In this document: in pieces, positions 10,393 through 22,080 of the stretch
Layout: each line of letters begins with the position of its first letter
Position numbering within the stretch: position 1 is the first letter of the stretch
Origin: Gnetum montanum
Taxonomy: Eukaryota > Streptophyta > Gnetopsida > Gnetales > Gnetaceae
Direction: 5' to 3'
Length of the DNA stretch: 64,000 bases
Assembly (NCBI GenBank): GCA_015680685.1
Contig: MNCI01011535.1
Coordinates: forward strand, 396,579-460,578
Notes under the pieces: generated by a model
Told to the model about the DNA's origin: nothing
What the model saw: only the letters and a program-made list of their open reading frames with translations
The model's database searches: none
Translations under genes and position numbers: made by a program

Positions 10393-10860
10393 TTTGTCTA
10401 GACCACAGAATGTGAAAAAGCATTCCAACAACTAAAAGAGAGACTTGTAGAAACTCCAATCCTACAAGCACTTGATTTGTCTAGACAATTTCATGTCACG
10501 ACAGATGCATCAAATTATGCTTTGGAAGTTGCGCTTACGCAAATGGATGACAAGAAACATCCATACTACATCCACTACACTAGCTGAAGCATTGTGGGTG
10601 CACAACTAAGCTACACCACTATAAAAAAGAATTAATGATAATGGTGTTTACTTTAGTGAAGTTCAAGCATTATGTGCTTGGATACAAGGTGTTTGTGCAC
10701 ACAGACCATAGTGCCATCCACTTTCTGATGAATAAGCCAACGGTAAGCCCCCGTGTCATACGATGGCTAGTGATCTTGTAGGAATTCGATCTTACGATGG
10801 TAGATTGAAAGGGCACTGAGAAAGTGGTTGCTGATCACTTGTGTCTGTTGTAATGAGACA
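10393..10860 (+). pseudogene. A1 RNase H, broken
   Basis: The family block 'CEKAFQQLKERLVETPIL' is followed by 'FHVTTDASNYA' (catalytic TDAS at 10501-10512), 'HPYYIHYTS' and 'VHTDHSAIHFLMN' (about 10696-10733). It degrades RNA in RNA-DNA hybrids during reverse transcription. A stop replaces the residue after 'HYTS' and more stops follow 'TTIKKN', so it is not functional. Confidence 0.75.
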
Positions 10861-12200
10861 ACAAAGAGGAAGAAAACCCACTATTTGATATGTTTCCTGA
10901 TGAACTCCTCTTTATTGGGGCTATAACTGAACAATTGCCCAATGAGCCTAAATGGTATGATGGTATTCTCACCTATCTTCTCATCCAAGAGATGGCACAA
11001 GGGTTGGACCACCAAAAGAAACAACAATTTCTTCTCTAGGTAAAACACTTCATGGAGATCAATGGACACCTCTACAAGGTGTGTGAAAATGGCTTGGTTC
11101 TTTGGTGTGTCCCTAATGTCGATCAACTATGCATTCTCCAAGACACTCATGAAGGTCCTTATGGACACTATGCTGGTAGATGCATGACTATTAAAATCTT
11201 GATGGCAAGTTACTACTAGCCAACAATCTTTAAGGATGCTCAGCATTACATCTGCTCTTCTGAATCATGCCAACAAGATGGTGGAATGACTACTCAAATG
11301 GAGGAACCTCAATAATGGATCCAACCACTAGAACCCTTCAACATTTAGGACATTGATTTCATGGGTTCCATCACACCCATGTCAAATGGAAAGGTGTACA
11401 TCATAGTTGATATTTACTATTGTACGAAATGGGAAAAAGTAGTAGCCATCATTGACTATACATCTTCTACTATTGCTCAATTTGTGTAACAAAATGTTAT
11501 AAATAGGTTTGATGTGCTATGTGCATTAATTTTTGATAATGGAACTCACTTTATAGGCACTACTTTTTGAAAGCTCATGTAACGCTTGGGGGTTGAACAT
11601 AAACTCACAACACCCTACCACCCCCAATACAATGGTCAAGCTAAGGTTACCAATGGAAATCACAAGTATTTTAACAAGAACTATTAGCAAATATAGGAAA
11701 GATTAGAGCAGAAAACTCAACGATGCCATTTGGGCGTATCGCTCAACATGGAAACTTGCTATAGGCTATTCTCCCTATGAGCTTGTGTGTAGAAAATTAC
11801 CAACACTTCCTATTCAATCTGAGCTTCGCATACTTTCAACAGCCTATGATCTCAACCTTGACTTGAGTCTAGCACAAAAAGAAAGATCAATGAATCTCAA
11901 CCTACTAAACAAAAATCGATTGGTGGTCCTATCATGTAATGAGTTGCATAAGTCCTACAACAAAAAGCACCGTGACCTTAAAATCGAAAAAGTCAAATTT
12001 CAACTGGAAGATAAGGTTTGCTACTAGAACCCCACACATGTACCTCAATGAACCAAGTTCCAAACATTGTGGGAAGGGCCTTAAATCTTTTACAAAATGT
12101 TTCCTTCTAGGGCCATGATGATCTACAAACTTGAGAGCCCAGATAAGAAACAGCTGGTCAACATACAATAAGTTAAACCTTTCCATGAGCATATGCTAGC
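10861..12200 (+). pseudogene. A1 integrase, broken
   Basis: The zinc-binding part is visible ('THEGPYGHYAG' at about 11145, 'CSSESCQQDG' at about 11255-11280). The core has a first Asp in 'DIDFMGSITP' (11354) and a second in 'FDNGTHF' (11534). The third acidic residue appears lost (AKVTN where xEVTN is expected, about 11645). A GPY/F-like tail with 'LESPDKKQLVNIQ' lies at 12120-12175. Stops and a frameshift follow 'QAKVTN'. The family role is insertion of element DNA into the genome. Confidence 0.8.
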
Positions 12201-12938
12201 TAATACAAAAAATGCCTCATCAGATGGACAACCACGCTCCATATTTCGAATCTCCTCCTTTTAACTTAGTTGTGGGGGAGATGGGCACCCATGCTAACCA
12301 TATAAGTGGCTCCTCAGTTTTTCAATTTTTTATTTTACACATTTTTTATTTTACAACTTTTTGTTTTGCACATTCTTTATTTTACCCACAGCATCCATTA
12401 TGTTATTAACCTTGTCTAATTTTTGTTTTATACCATCATTAGTACATTTGCTATTTTTTGAAGATTTTACACTTTCTTTTATACTTTATTTTATTTTGGT
12501 GTGATTTTCTAACTGTTGGTTAATAAGTGCCAGGTATAGTGGTAATGCGTTGCTTGAAGGTGGTATGTACTATTTTGTCATTTGATTGTTGGTGTCTAGA
12601 TTTTGTCTTTGAATTTCGTTATGAATGATTAGGACATGGTTTCTTTTTTATGCAACAAGCAATGAGTCCACAGCATCCACCCATCCACAAACTCTATGGT
12701 TTTCCTTGTTTTGAAAATGTGCAGTTCCTTTTTCATTAACAAAATTTTAACAAATTTGTGACTTTGGTAGTTTCCAAAATTGGAAGGGATTCAAAGGTTT
12801 GAACAAGATGTAACTTCAAGGGGATTCAGTATCCTTTGTGCCTTTCAATTTGCTTAGGTGCATGTGCACTTTCTTGGATTTCTTACTATTCTGTGTCAAC
12901 CAATAAAAGGAAGTTGAATAAGTCTTTGCTTGGTGTGG

Positions 12939-12967
12939 TTCCCATCACAAAAAAAAAATGATGGGAA
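12939..12967 (+). other. Poly-A-loop hairpin 1 in A1 3' region
   Basis: TTCCCATCA and TGATGGGAA form a perfect 9-bp stem around an 11-base C/A loop. It is homologous to A0 193-230. A second, duplicated hairpin follows at about 13023-13045 (CCCATTT...AAATGGG). Confidence 0.6.
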
Positions 12968-14243
12968 TTCAAAGCACATCCCTTAGACAAAATAAACGCA
13001 TACGTCTTTACATGGCGTGGTTCCCATTTAAAAAAAAAATGGGCTACAAGCATTGGTTATGGGACTAGAAAAACATGTTACCCATGCCTAACGGTCCCCT
13101 CTAACTAAGGCCCTTCCTCACTTCCTACTTCTCTTTTCTTCTTTAATAAGAAATAGTGGTTGTTCTGTGGGAGCACTCTTGTGTCTCAAGGGATGGATTG
13201 GTCTTAGAATGGTGATGCGAAGTCACTAAACAAGGTTGGTTTTCATTTGGACTAATGATGGATATTATTAAGTCATTTAACCATAAAATCCACAAGGGAC
13301 TTCATGTGACCTTAATTAGGAACTTCATTCGACTCTCTCTCATCCATGTATGCTTTCCATGTCTCACCTCATTGCTAATTTCATGTTCTTGTTTGATATT
13401 TTGGTTTGATGTGTTGGAATTCTTAGGTAGTTTCTTTTGAGTTTTGTACTTAACCTTCTTTAATCATTAATCATCCACAGAGCTCACAGACTCTTTGGTT
13501 TGAAGTTATGTAAGGACATAAAAGGCTTGTGCCTACTTTAGGGAGGACCCACTTGCATATCTTTTGGTTGGGTTAGTTAAGCTCTTTACCCTTAGACAAT
13601 TACAATCAAATCCTTTTGTTTATCCCATCAACTACATTCAGTTGTGCACATCTTCACAACATTTTTTAGTAAACTTTCCTTTTTATTGTTGTGAGTTCTT
13701 CTTACACCCTCTTCAAATATTTCCTTGTGTTGAACTTTTTCAAATGTAATGGACTGCTTATCTATTTTACCTTATTTATCAGCCTTCCCACTAACACTCG
13801 TAAAGTAATCAATCTACCATAATCACAACCTTGTTGAGTGATCCACCAATGAGACAAGCCATTTAACAGCTATGTGTTCCACATTGCGTACTAATTCATG
13901 ATCCTGTTGTGATTGCAGTGGGAACCATGGATGAGAAGTGGGACTATCTTCACCAAGGATGATGTAGCAATACTACACGATGTAGACAGTTCATGATTGT
14001 TGGATCTTCTCTCTCACTCTTCAGCTCCCAAAAGGTGTTGGATGTCAATTTCATCTAGGGTGTTCACTTCTCTTGTCATGAACAACCAATTTTGTAAAGA
14101 TTGTAACTCTGCACATGTGGGCACTTAGAGTTTGTTTGTTCCATCTGAGTCAGTTTGTATGTTAGTTAATAATCCCATACCTTCCCAATATTTTGTAAGG
14201 AATTTGTTCCTCCTCTTCTTCACTCGAGGACAAGGTTTCATTC

Positions 14244-14256
14244 AGTCATGGGAGTA
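14244..14256 (+). promoter_or_regulatory. Polypurine tract of A1
   Basis: AGTCATGGGAGTA lies immediately before the 3' LTR and is homologous to A0 1510-1522. Confidence 0.6.
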
Positions 14257-15114
14257 GGATGAATCATGTTTTTTGTGTGTGCTCCAATGTTAGGTATTTT
14301 ATGTCAGAGCCTTGACATTGGGTATTCGACATCGGAGCCCAAATGCGATGCCAGATATTCGATGTCATGGGTTATACGCTAACCTGCAAATATAGCGCTT
14401 GGGCTCACAATGTTTAGTCAGTTTTCATATTAGTTTTCAATCAAAGCAGCGAAGCTCTTATAGTTTGTTTTCTCCAAAGTTAGAATATTTTCTCAGTGCC
14501 CACAGTAGGAGTCTAAGTGTGTACAGATCTTTGTTCAAACACTGATGTACCTGAGCACAATAGTGTGACGACAATAAAAACGAACTCTTTTGACAATTCT
14601 TGTAGCACTAAGAATAGATTAATGTTTCCTTTAATGCACTTTACTCTCACAAATTTCAATTAAGGAATTAATTTCTAGTTGTTAATGGACACAAGCAAAA
14701 CCACTTCAAGCATATATATAGTGCTTGGTAACCCAGCAACGCTTAACGGTTGGTAGCCCATCAATGCTATATGTGTTCAAGATGTGTCCAAGAAAGTGGG
14801 ATGGGTACTTGTGTTAGGCTAGGTAGGTAGTAGATGAATTAGATCTTAAATTACTTTACCTTTCATTCTTGTTGTAGGCGATCAAATTTATAAAACATAA
14901 AATGATAAAAATCATGTACCTCAATTATACTTAAACCATACCCTTGAGCCTCACAAGTGTAGTTGGGAAGACAATGAACATTATTAACATCCATTTTACT
15001 TCCTAGAGGAAGTAGTACACTAGAGAACTATAGGTCCATAGAATTTTATTGGATCGTGCATAAATGCCTTAGTGATTCATATGGTTGGAAGTAGAGGTAC
15101 CTAGCCACTCATCA
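14257..15114 (+). repeat. 3' LTR of A1
   Basis: It starts GGATGAATCATG (family start TGATGA) and ends CTCATCA. It aligns along its full length with 5084-5902, but with many transitions and a few indels. The TATA region reads 'gcaaatatagcg' at about 14384. Confidence 0.88.
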
Positions 15115-15486
15115 ACCATGTAGTTATTATAATCTTTAGTTTGATACTTGTGAATAGTAGTTAAGAAGAGGTATGTATTAATCATGTGATTAATTTATAT
15201 TTCATGTCATGGATACTAACATGTATAATGATCATTGACATGGACCTTATCAAATCCTTTATTTGCTCTTGGAGACTTTAAGATCATAGTTTTTTCTACT
15301 AGAGGAGTTCTAACTCTTTCTTATATAAATCCTATGCAAATGGTGCAAATGCAAGTATTGGTGGAGTAAGGGCGGGGCTTCAAAGTATGGAAGCTAAGTA
15401 GAAAAATTAGTAAGAGAAATATTTTTTATCATTATTTAAATCTTATATTCATGTATTAACTTGTGGCCATGAGTTAGTTATGAAAT
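15115..15486. other. Spacer after A1, nothing recognised
   Basis: This is AT-rich sequence. I see no gene, RNA or repeat signature. Confidence 0.5.
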
Positions 15487-16389
15487 TGATGAGTGGTAGA
15501 GTATCCCACCATACAAGTCACAAGTACATGCGTGTGACCAAATCATAATCCATGGATAGACAATTTAAGTATGCTAGGAGTTGATAATCAATTTGTGAGC
15601 ATTGGCTTCCAACTTTGAGTTAGTGAAGTGCAAGTGTATGGTTTAAGTTTAAGTGAGGTATATGATATGTTGATGTTGTGGGTTCACATTACTCCTAATT
15701 GCTTCCTTAATAAAAGTGAGAATAAAATCTAAGTCTAAGTGATAACAAAAATATAAATCTATTCTAGCCTATGGTGATAAGTAGCCATTCCAAGCTTTCT
15801 GTACATGTCCTGGGCTCATGTAACCATCACTAGGTTACTAGGTGTTATGTTATTGGGCGAACCAAGCAATAACACTACTAAGATTACCAAATGATTACAC
15901 TTATATCCTTGAAACCGTTCACACTCATTTAGCCTTACTAATAAACATGGAAAAATAAAGTGTTTTAGAAATGTAAAGAACTATACTAAAGTAAAAATAT
16001 TAAAGAAATTACAATTAAACTGAGGAGGAAAAATAACTAAGGAAAATAAAGAAACTTAGTGGATGTTGCAATGATGATAAGAAATCTTCTCTTTCTTGCT
16101 AGTCATGAATAGTACCCAAGTTCAAGCCACTAGAATAAAGATTTCATACAACTGCTCAAAACCACTCTGTGAGCATTCACTCTATTACCAAGTGTAACTA
16201 CGAAATCAAACTACAAGAGTTTTCCTAAGACTGTAATGAAATTCTTATTCTTGATGTGACCAAGTAGTGGTATTTTTCGGGTCGCATAGCTTCCAATAGA
16301 TCGTATCGACGATGACATAGGTGGAGCTGTGATATTATAGACATGACATCATTTATGCGATATCATAGATACAAAATCATGCTTCATCA
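15487..16389 (-). mobile_element. Inverted lone LTR of family A
   Basis: Read on the minus strand it begins TGATGAAGCATG and ends CTCATCA (plus strand TGATGAGTGGTAG ... CATGCTTCATCA). Family blocks appear in the right inverted order: 'atccatg', 'caagtgtatggtttaag', 'aggttactaggtgtta' and 'attaccaaatg'. U3 holds 'gatatcgcataaatgatgtc'-type repeats at 16330-16375. The flanking pentamers gaaat and aagta do not match, so the target duplication is lost or the element was rearranged. Confidence 0.75.
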
Positions 16390-16517
16390 AAGTATGATTT
16401 TATCATACCTTGAGTTAAAACAAAAGGATGATAGAGTTCCTTACAAAATTGGAAGGTATACTCAGACTGTGACATGACTACTTATTTACATAACTACTTG
16501 ACTCTAAATGTTGCATT
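16390..16517. other. Short spacer before B1
   Basis: No feature recognised. Confidence 0.5.
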
Positions 16518-18067
16518 ATGGTTGTTGGCACATTTTGGCCATTTTATGGAGTGAAAATATGAAATAAATGGATATGAAAATATATAAGAGTAAAAAATAT
16601 GCTTTGGAAAATGGTTTATTTAGTGCTGCTCTTTTGGTTGAAATTGTAATTTGAAACATGGGATGAATTGTTTCTCAATTCACAGTATCTTTGGACCATC
16701 AAGTTTAAATGGAGACATAGGCAATCAACATTTCTTTTTGGGCATTCAAGATAATCCTATTACAAAGTCCTTATGTTACAGATTATGGTGGAAATAATTA
16801 ATTTGAAATAATAATTTAGACAAAAACCCATGGCTAAGATGCTAACAAGTTGACAAGTGTAAAGTTGAGGTGTACTACAACCTTATCAAGGAAAATCCTT
16901 TATGATTTTCTACTCTATAAAATGAAAATGATAATTGAAACCAAGGAATATTGAAGGTTTGTTGTTAATCTATGAAATTATATCAAAGTTACTAGACTAA
17001 CAACAGATCAAGAGTTAATATTATCAAATTAAAAACCTTACTTCAACGAGGGCAGAAACGATTAATGCAGCTCATCATCATCAAGCGGATTTTTTTTGCT
17101 ACTTGAGAAATGACATTTGTTCAAGGAGAAAATCGATGTTTTCCAATAACATTGCATCATGGTTCTTCCCTGCATTTCATCAAAACTGATGAATTCCTCA
17201 CTCACTTATGTGCAAAAAAACTTAATAGCAACAATTGAAAATTTTAAATGCAAATGGATAACCCTAACATGTAGTAGCATTGGCAACATAGCCAAGGTAA
17301 ACCTAGAAAATTAGAGAGGTGATTTAATGCTTAATGGTGGTTCAATCGAGCTTAGAGAGGGCCAATTGCAAACCTTAAATAAATGATTTGAAATAAAAAA
17401 ATAGTTCAAATTTCAACACTGATGGCAATGGTAGAGGCAGTGCCGATGTAGAGACCATGATTAGCTAAAGACGTAACTATACCAATAGCGATGAAGCTGG
17501 GACCACTGATGGTTGCAAGATAAAGATGAGCCAACAGGTGGAGCTCCATGCATTTCAAATAGCTTTGCAATAGCCAAAGCATACATCAATGCACTAGGGG
17601 TGCCAGATGAAGTTATGGTTTCAACACATGCTTGCTAGCCATGGAAACACCCCTCCTGTGTCGATTACATGCCCACGAGCAATATGACTATGATGGAAAC
17701 GCAACAACGACAACATGGGAGTAGCAAACCCTTATGCTTGAAAAAAATAGAGAAATCATGTTTCATTTTTAGGAAAGTTTGGATGAAGCATTATTAAAAA
17801 TATTACTTATACCATGAAGGCCATAAGATGCGATATAATTTTGAGAAGATAGTACATTTGCATATAGCAACAATTATGCAGGTCTATGAAGCTTTATTTA
17901 GCCTAAGTTAATTTTCATATGGAGGATGTATAAAGAACCTAACTAAATTTTCTAAATGTGTGCACTTGAAAAGACACTTTCCAATTGTGGCATGTATTTC
18001 TTCAATATTTTTTGTAACTCACTATGTGACTTTTATGATATTTGTTACCAAGGGAACACTTGGAAAC

Positions 18068-18676
18068 TGATGAGTCANNNNNNNNNNNNNNNNNNNNNNN
18101 NNNNNNNNNNNNNNNNNNNNNNNNNNNNNNNNNNNNNNNNNNNNNNNNNNNNNNNNNNNNNNNNNNNNNNNNNNNNNNNNNNNNNNNNNNNNNNNNNNNN
18201 NNNNNNNNNNNNNNNNNNNNNNNNNNNNNNNNNNNNNNNNNNNNNNNNNNNNNNNNNNNNNNNNNNNNNNNNNNNNNNNNNNNNNNNNNNNNNNNNNNNN
18301 NNNNNNNNNNNNNNNNNNNNNNNNNNNNNNNNNNNNNNNNNNNNNNNNNNNNNNNNNNNNNNNNNNNNNNNNNNNNNNNNNNNNNNNNNGGATGTTGGTG
18401 TTAGGATTTGATCAACATTAGAGTTACCAAAACCCATTAGTTAACTAAATCTTTTCATTTCACAAACTTAGGAGACTAAGATAGAAAATATAAAAAACAT
18501 AAAAAAAATCATATACCTCGAGTTTACTTAACCATACAATTGTGCCTTACAAGTAAGCTTGGGAAGACAATGACTGCATAACTCATTCTTGTTCTGTGTA
18601 GGTGCATAAGTACTTAATCCTCAGAGTGCGACCAGATCGCGTATGGTTGGACGTAGGGGTACCTTGCTGCTCATCA
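18068..18676 (+). mobile_element. Family A LTR insertion, interior hidden by an N gap
   Basis: It starts TGATGAGTCA (18068), is cut by N at 18078, resumes at 18390 with family A LTR sequence ('cttaaccatac', 'gggaagacaatg', 'aggggtacct') and ends CTCATCA (18676). Flanks GAAAC (18063-18067) and GCAAC (18677-18681) are a target duplication with one mismatch; empty sites elsewhere in family B read CTTGGCAACCATAG. It may be a solo LTR, or a complete element collapsed in the gap. Confidence 0.85.
18078..18389. other. Assembly gap of 312 N
   Basis: This is a run of N. The frames at 17956-18437 that cross it have no meaning. The LTR it interrupts should be about 820-900 bases, but only 609 positions separate its ends, so the real gap is probably longer than drawn. 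Confidence 0.98.
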
Positions 18677-18806
18677 GCAACCATAGCTCAAATTTTTCAT
18701 AATCTCCATGGAATCTCTAACTCCTAAGGTAGTTAAATATTTATATTTTTAAGATATCTGTAAGGCCCTTAACTCCTCATGATTATTTTAATTACCTTAA
18801 GGACCC

Positions 18807-18814
18807 TATAAAAG
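18807..18814 (+). promoter_or_regulatory. TATA box of B1 5' LTR
   Basis: TATAAAAG within 'ggaccctataaaag'. It is kept unchanged at the same place in all four family B LTRs (29065, 40082 and 50000). Confidence 0.7.
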
Positions 18815-19944
18815 AACCTTAAAAGGTAGATTTGAGGAGAAGATTGGGAAAAGACAATTGAAGATTATTTGGCTACTTTATTTTAATCGAGTAAGTTGAT
18901 TTCTTCCCATTTTGTTTTGGTTACTTAGCTAATGGTTTATATAGTATTGTGCTTGGCATTTAATTTTGGGATTTTTCTTATGTTGCTTTTATAGCTCTAT
19001 TTGTGTGCAATATTAGACTTCTATTAGATTAGTCATAGTAGAACTTATGTTGTTGAACGCCGTAAGAGTAATTTAATAGTAATGCCTTAACAAAATTGCC
19101 TATTTTGAGCATAGAAAATCTAGGAAAATCTTTGATATTTTGATGGGACTAAAATAGCTTCATTGTTTTAAAGTGTATTGCCTTGGTATTTTAATCAAGA
19201 AATTGTCAAAAATTTTTGAAAGCTTTTTTGAATGCAATCTTTAACATTTATTAACTAGCCAAAATAGAGACTCATACTTTGTCATTTACACAACATTTTT
19301 TGGTAGTATAATAAGATTATCCTTATGATATTACTTGTTGAGCTCAAAAAGTTTATGCAATTCATAGTTCTTGAATTAGGAATAGATTTATTGTGAAGTG
19401 CTTACTCATATCAATTTATCTTGCTAAAATATTTTAGATTTCACACAAATCTACTTTCTTTTCTTTCTCTTTCTAAGTCCATTGAATCTCACTCTATTTC
19501 TAGTTTACTTGTGGAACTTTCTTTTTGATGGACATTAGGAGTAGATTGGTAGAATTGTGCTCAAATGTTTTTGCAAAATTTTGTTTGTTAAAAGTAGCAT
19601 ACTATAGGGATTGTATAGACTAAGCGATTGAACAAAATAAGAACTTTCAACAACTCCTAGTATTTGACAAAGTTAGTGGAATCTCTTTTATGATAGCAGA
19701 TTATAGTTTTATACATAACCTAACCATTTCAACATTCTCAAGAACAAGTACATACTCATGTCTAGTACGTTTCATAGCTACTGAGCTTATTTGGAGGTAT
19801 TTTGGCCTTGGTGTTGCTAGAGACCAGTAAGCATCTAAACCTTGTTTGAGGAACACCTTCGATCCTGTGACTTCCCAAGGTCACAAGATTGTGACGTTCC
19901 TACCCATTGGTGGTCATGTTCCAAAAGGTCACCAATAGTTATTT

Positions 19945-19961
19945 TGGTGTTAGAAGGAGGG
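19945..19961 (+). promoter_or_regulatory. Primer binding site of B1
   Basis: TGGTGTTAGAAGGAGGG starts 7 bases after the LTR end. B3 has TGGTGCTAGAAGAAGGGC in the same place. Both begin with the TGG expected opposite a tRNA CCA end. I did not assign the tRNA. Confidence 0.65.
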
Positions 19962-20005
19962 TTGAAAATTTTTCTTTTATGTTCATAAGCTTGATAATCA
20001 TAGCA

Positions 20006-20039
20006 CACCAATAGTTATTTGTTGCTAGAAGGGTTTAAG
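20006..20039 (+). repeat. Second, degenerate copy of the LTR-end/primer-site junction
   Basis: CACCAATAGTTATTTGTTGC followed by TAGAAGGGTTTAAG repeats the order of the true junction 75 bases upstream (CACCAATAGTTATTTTGGTG then TTAGAAGGAGGGTT). B3 has the same duplication at 41321-41353, so it predates both insertions. Confidence 0.6.
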
Positions 20040-20062
20040 AAATTAGATACTATTTTCAATTC

Positions 20063-21560
20063 ATGACCAAATAGACTAATAGTTTGGAAGATTTCAAAGG
20101 TTCCAAAGAAATTCTTGATTATAAGACTGATTATTCATTAGAAGAAGAATAGAAAAAGGTTCTTGAGTTTGGAATAATTAGTGGAGTAAAGACTAGAAAG
20201 ATAAAAAGATCACACCTTCTATATGGTTTATTAGTTTACAAGAAAAAGTCAAAGAAATATAAGAGTTCAATGATCAAAAGAAATTCTAATAGGATGCCAA
20301 ATCCTTAGCAAAGAGTTACACCATTAGGATTTCAAAATGACAATGATATTCCTAAGGTAGTTTACAAATATTTTCTTGAGCCTTTTATTTGTGGAAAAAC
20401 TTATTAGCTAAAGAATATATTTACTTATTTGAGTTAGCTTTAGCTCATGCAAATGTTCAACACCAAGATCAAGATTGTAGGCTGTTCATAGCAAATTTAA
20501 AGGATATGGCTTAGATTTGGTATTCAAACTTGCTAAGCAACAGTATCACAACTTGGGATGATATGAAGAGTCTTTTCTTGGCCCAATTTGGTAAATAATT
20601 GGATTAACAACAATTGTACTATGGGTTGATACAAGCTAAGTAAGGAGTCAAAGAGTTAATTAGAGAGTTCAACATTAAGTTTTAATGAATTTGTGGGCTC
20701 TTTCAAAGACAATATAGACCATTAGATGAAATGTTTAGAGATACTTATCTTAAGGCTATGAATCCCAATATTTCAATATGGTTGAAAAGACCTCCAAACT
20801 TGATAACATTGAATGACTACTTTAGTGAAGCTATACAAGTAGAAAAATAATTGAATTTGAACAATGAGGAGATTATCACAAGTCAAAAAAGAAGAAGAGA
20901 GAATATGATGATTCCTATGCAAGATTTTGCTCAACTTAAAGCATTACTGGGACCATTTCATGTTAAGACATAGCAAAAGTTAGAAAGCAAAGAATCTGAT
21001 AAAGGAAAATTACTGAGAGACTTGTCCCATAAGGTGGTTAAATTAGAGAAAGCTTTGGTAAAAGTTAAAATCAAAGAAGAAAAGAAAAATAGAAAATATG
21101 CATCAAGATACTAAGTTAGTAGAAGATGAGGATGAAAGTGATGTTGTTACATCCAACTTTGATATTGAATTAGATAATGATTTATCTAGTGTACGTTACA
21201 TAAGCAAATCTTCTAATAATGGATCTAGTGATACTTCTTCTCTATCAAGTTTTAAACAAGATACATCATTAGATGAAGAGTGTAATAACAATGAGGAAAA
21301 TGGATATAATTTGTGATGAAAAGAAAGACTAACTACTTCCAAGCCTCTAAACGTTATTTCTGATCCATCTACTAAGAAAAAGATTTTTGAACCAAGTAGA
21401 AGAGATAAAAATAAAAATAAAAAAGATCAAGTAAAGCAAAGTACTCAAAATTAGGCTTTCAATAAATGGATGAAGAAATTAAGCTTTTATGGAGATGGAG
21501 ATGGAGATGGAGAATATGATTTTATTGAAGATCTCAAACATATCAAGGCCAATATTAACA
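20063..21560 (+). pseudogene. gag: B1 gag, broken
   Basis: The likely start is the ATG at 20063 (MTKxTNSLEDFKGSKEIL). The capsid-type domain lies at about 20290-20870, with 'VTPLGFQNDNDIPKVVYKY' and 'EPFICGKTY'. It is followed by Lys/Glu-rich and acidic stretches; 21098-21316 reads 'EDEDESDVVTSNFDIELDN' and the Ser-rich 'SSNNGSSDTSSLSS'. The GDGDGDGEYD repeat at about 21489-21520 marks the join to protease. Many stops sit at expected Gln codons. It aligns with B3 41708-42990. Confidence 0.7.
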
Positions 21561-22080
21561 TATATTAATTACTATAGATAGGTGATCATCAACGAAAGGC
21601 TTTAGAGTTGATTAAAGGTAAAACAAGACTTTGAGAGTTAGAGTTAAGCTATGTGTCCAACAATGATGATAAACCAAAAGCTAGTTATGATTGTATTCCT
21701 GACAAGGAAGCTCCTCTTTTTCTTTTGACAATGAAGTGAAAACACAAGTATCTTCATAATTGTTTAGTAAATTTTGGAGCTACCTTTACTATTATGTCAT
21801 TATCTATATGCAAAAAACTTGGTTTGATTCCTAAAAAATTAAATAGAAAGATTGTTCAAGTGGACAAGAGTAGAGTGAAGATTATGGATTAGTTGTCCAA
21901 TGTTTTATTAGAACTCACTTCTAAAATCCTTATTAAAAGTAGAGTAACTATTCAAGTAGTACACATTCCAGATTCACAATCTTTTGTTAAGTAGAAGTTG
22001 GAGTAAGAATTTATCAAGTTATATATCAACAGATTACTCACATATGTGGCTACCTTGGAAAGGGAAATCAAATCAAATAT
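21561..22080 (+). pseudogene. B1 aspartic protease, broken
   Basis: Readable blocks are 'ELELSYVSNN', 'ASYDCIPDKEAPLFLL' and the active-site loop VNFGATFTIM, where the normal VDSGATST has lost its catalytic Asp. 'ICKKLGLIPKK' and 'KIVQVDKSRVKI' follow. Stops lie at about 21737 and 21889. B3 shows the same domain with VNSRATSTIM. Confidence 0.7.

Larger units (their letters stand above)
12201..14256 (+). other. A1 3' noncoding region
   Basis: About 2 kb separates integrase and LTR, without recognisable coding. It contains a polypurine-like motif AGTTGTGGGGG (12268-12278), two poly-A stem-loops (12939-12967 and 13023-13045) and long blocks shared with A0 and A3 ('tgttacccatgcctaacgg' near 13077). 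The regular 3' polypurine tract is AGTCATGGGAG (14244-14254). The small frames at 12212, 13255 and 13564 are chance. Confidence 0.7.
5084..15114 (+). mobile_element. Family A element A1, full-length Athila-like Ty3/gypsy retrotransposon, decayed
   Basis: The order is 5' LTR, primer site, gag, protease, RT, RNase H, integrase, long 3' noncoding region, polypurine tract, 3' LTR. RT boxes FLDGYSGYNQ, MPFGLCN and FMDD, and a tRNA-Asp-like primer site, place it near Athila. Flanks are GTCAT (5079-5083) and ACCAT (15115-15119), which match at 3 of 5 bases and differ only by transitions, so they may be a decayed target duplication. The two LTRs differ at many sites, so the insertion is old. All coding regions contain stops and it is not autonomous. 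Confidence 0.88.
16523..19937 (+). repeat. 5' LTR of B1 (interrupted)
   Basis: It runs from TGTTGGCACATTTTGG to GGTCACCAATA and is about 2.8 kb after removing the family A LTR at 18068-18676. It aligns with 26484-30208, 38364-41251 and 48287-51117. The TATA box (TATAAAAG) is at 18807-18814, so U3 is about 1.7 kb and R-U5 about 1.1 kb. It lacks about 35 bases present near its start in the other copies (after 'gtaaaaaatatg'). Confidence 0.85.

Noticed and set aside
17956-18437. Open frames of 120-151 codons
   Set aside because: They consist almost entirely of N from the assembly gap.
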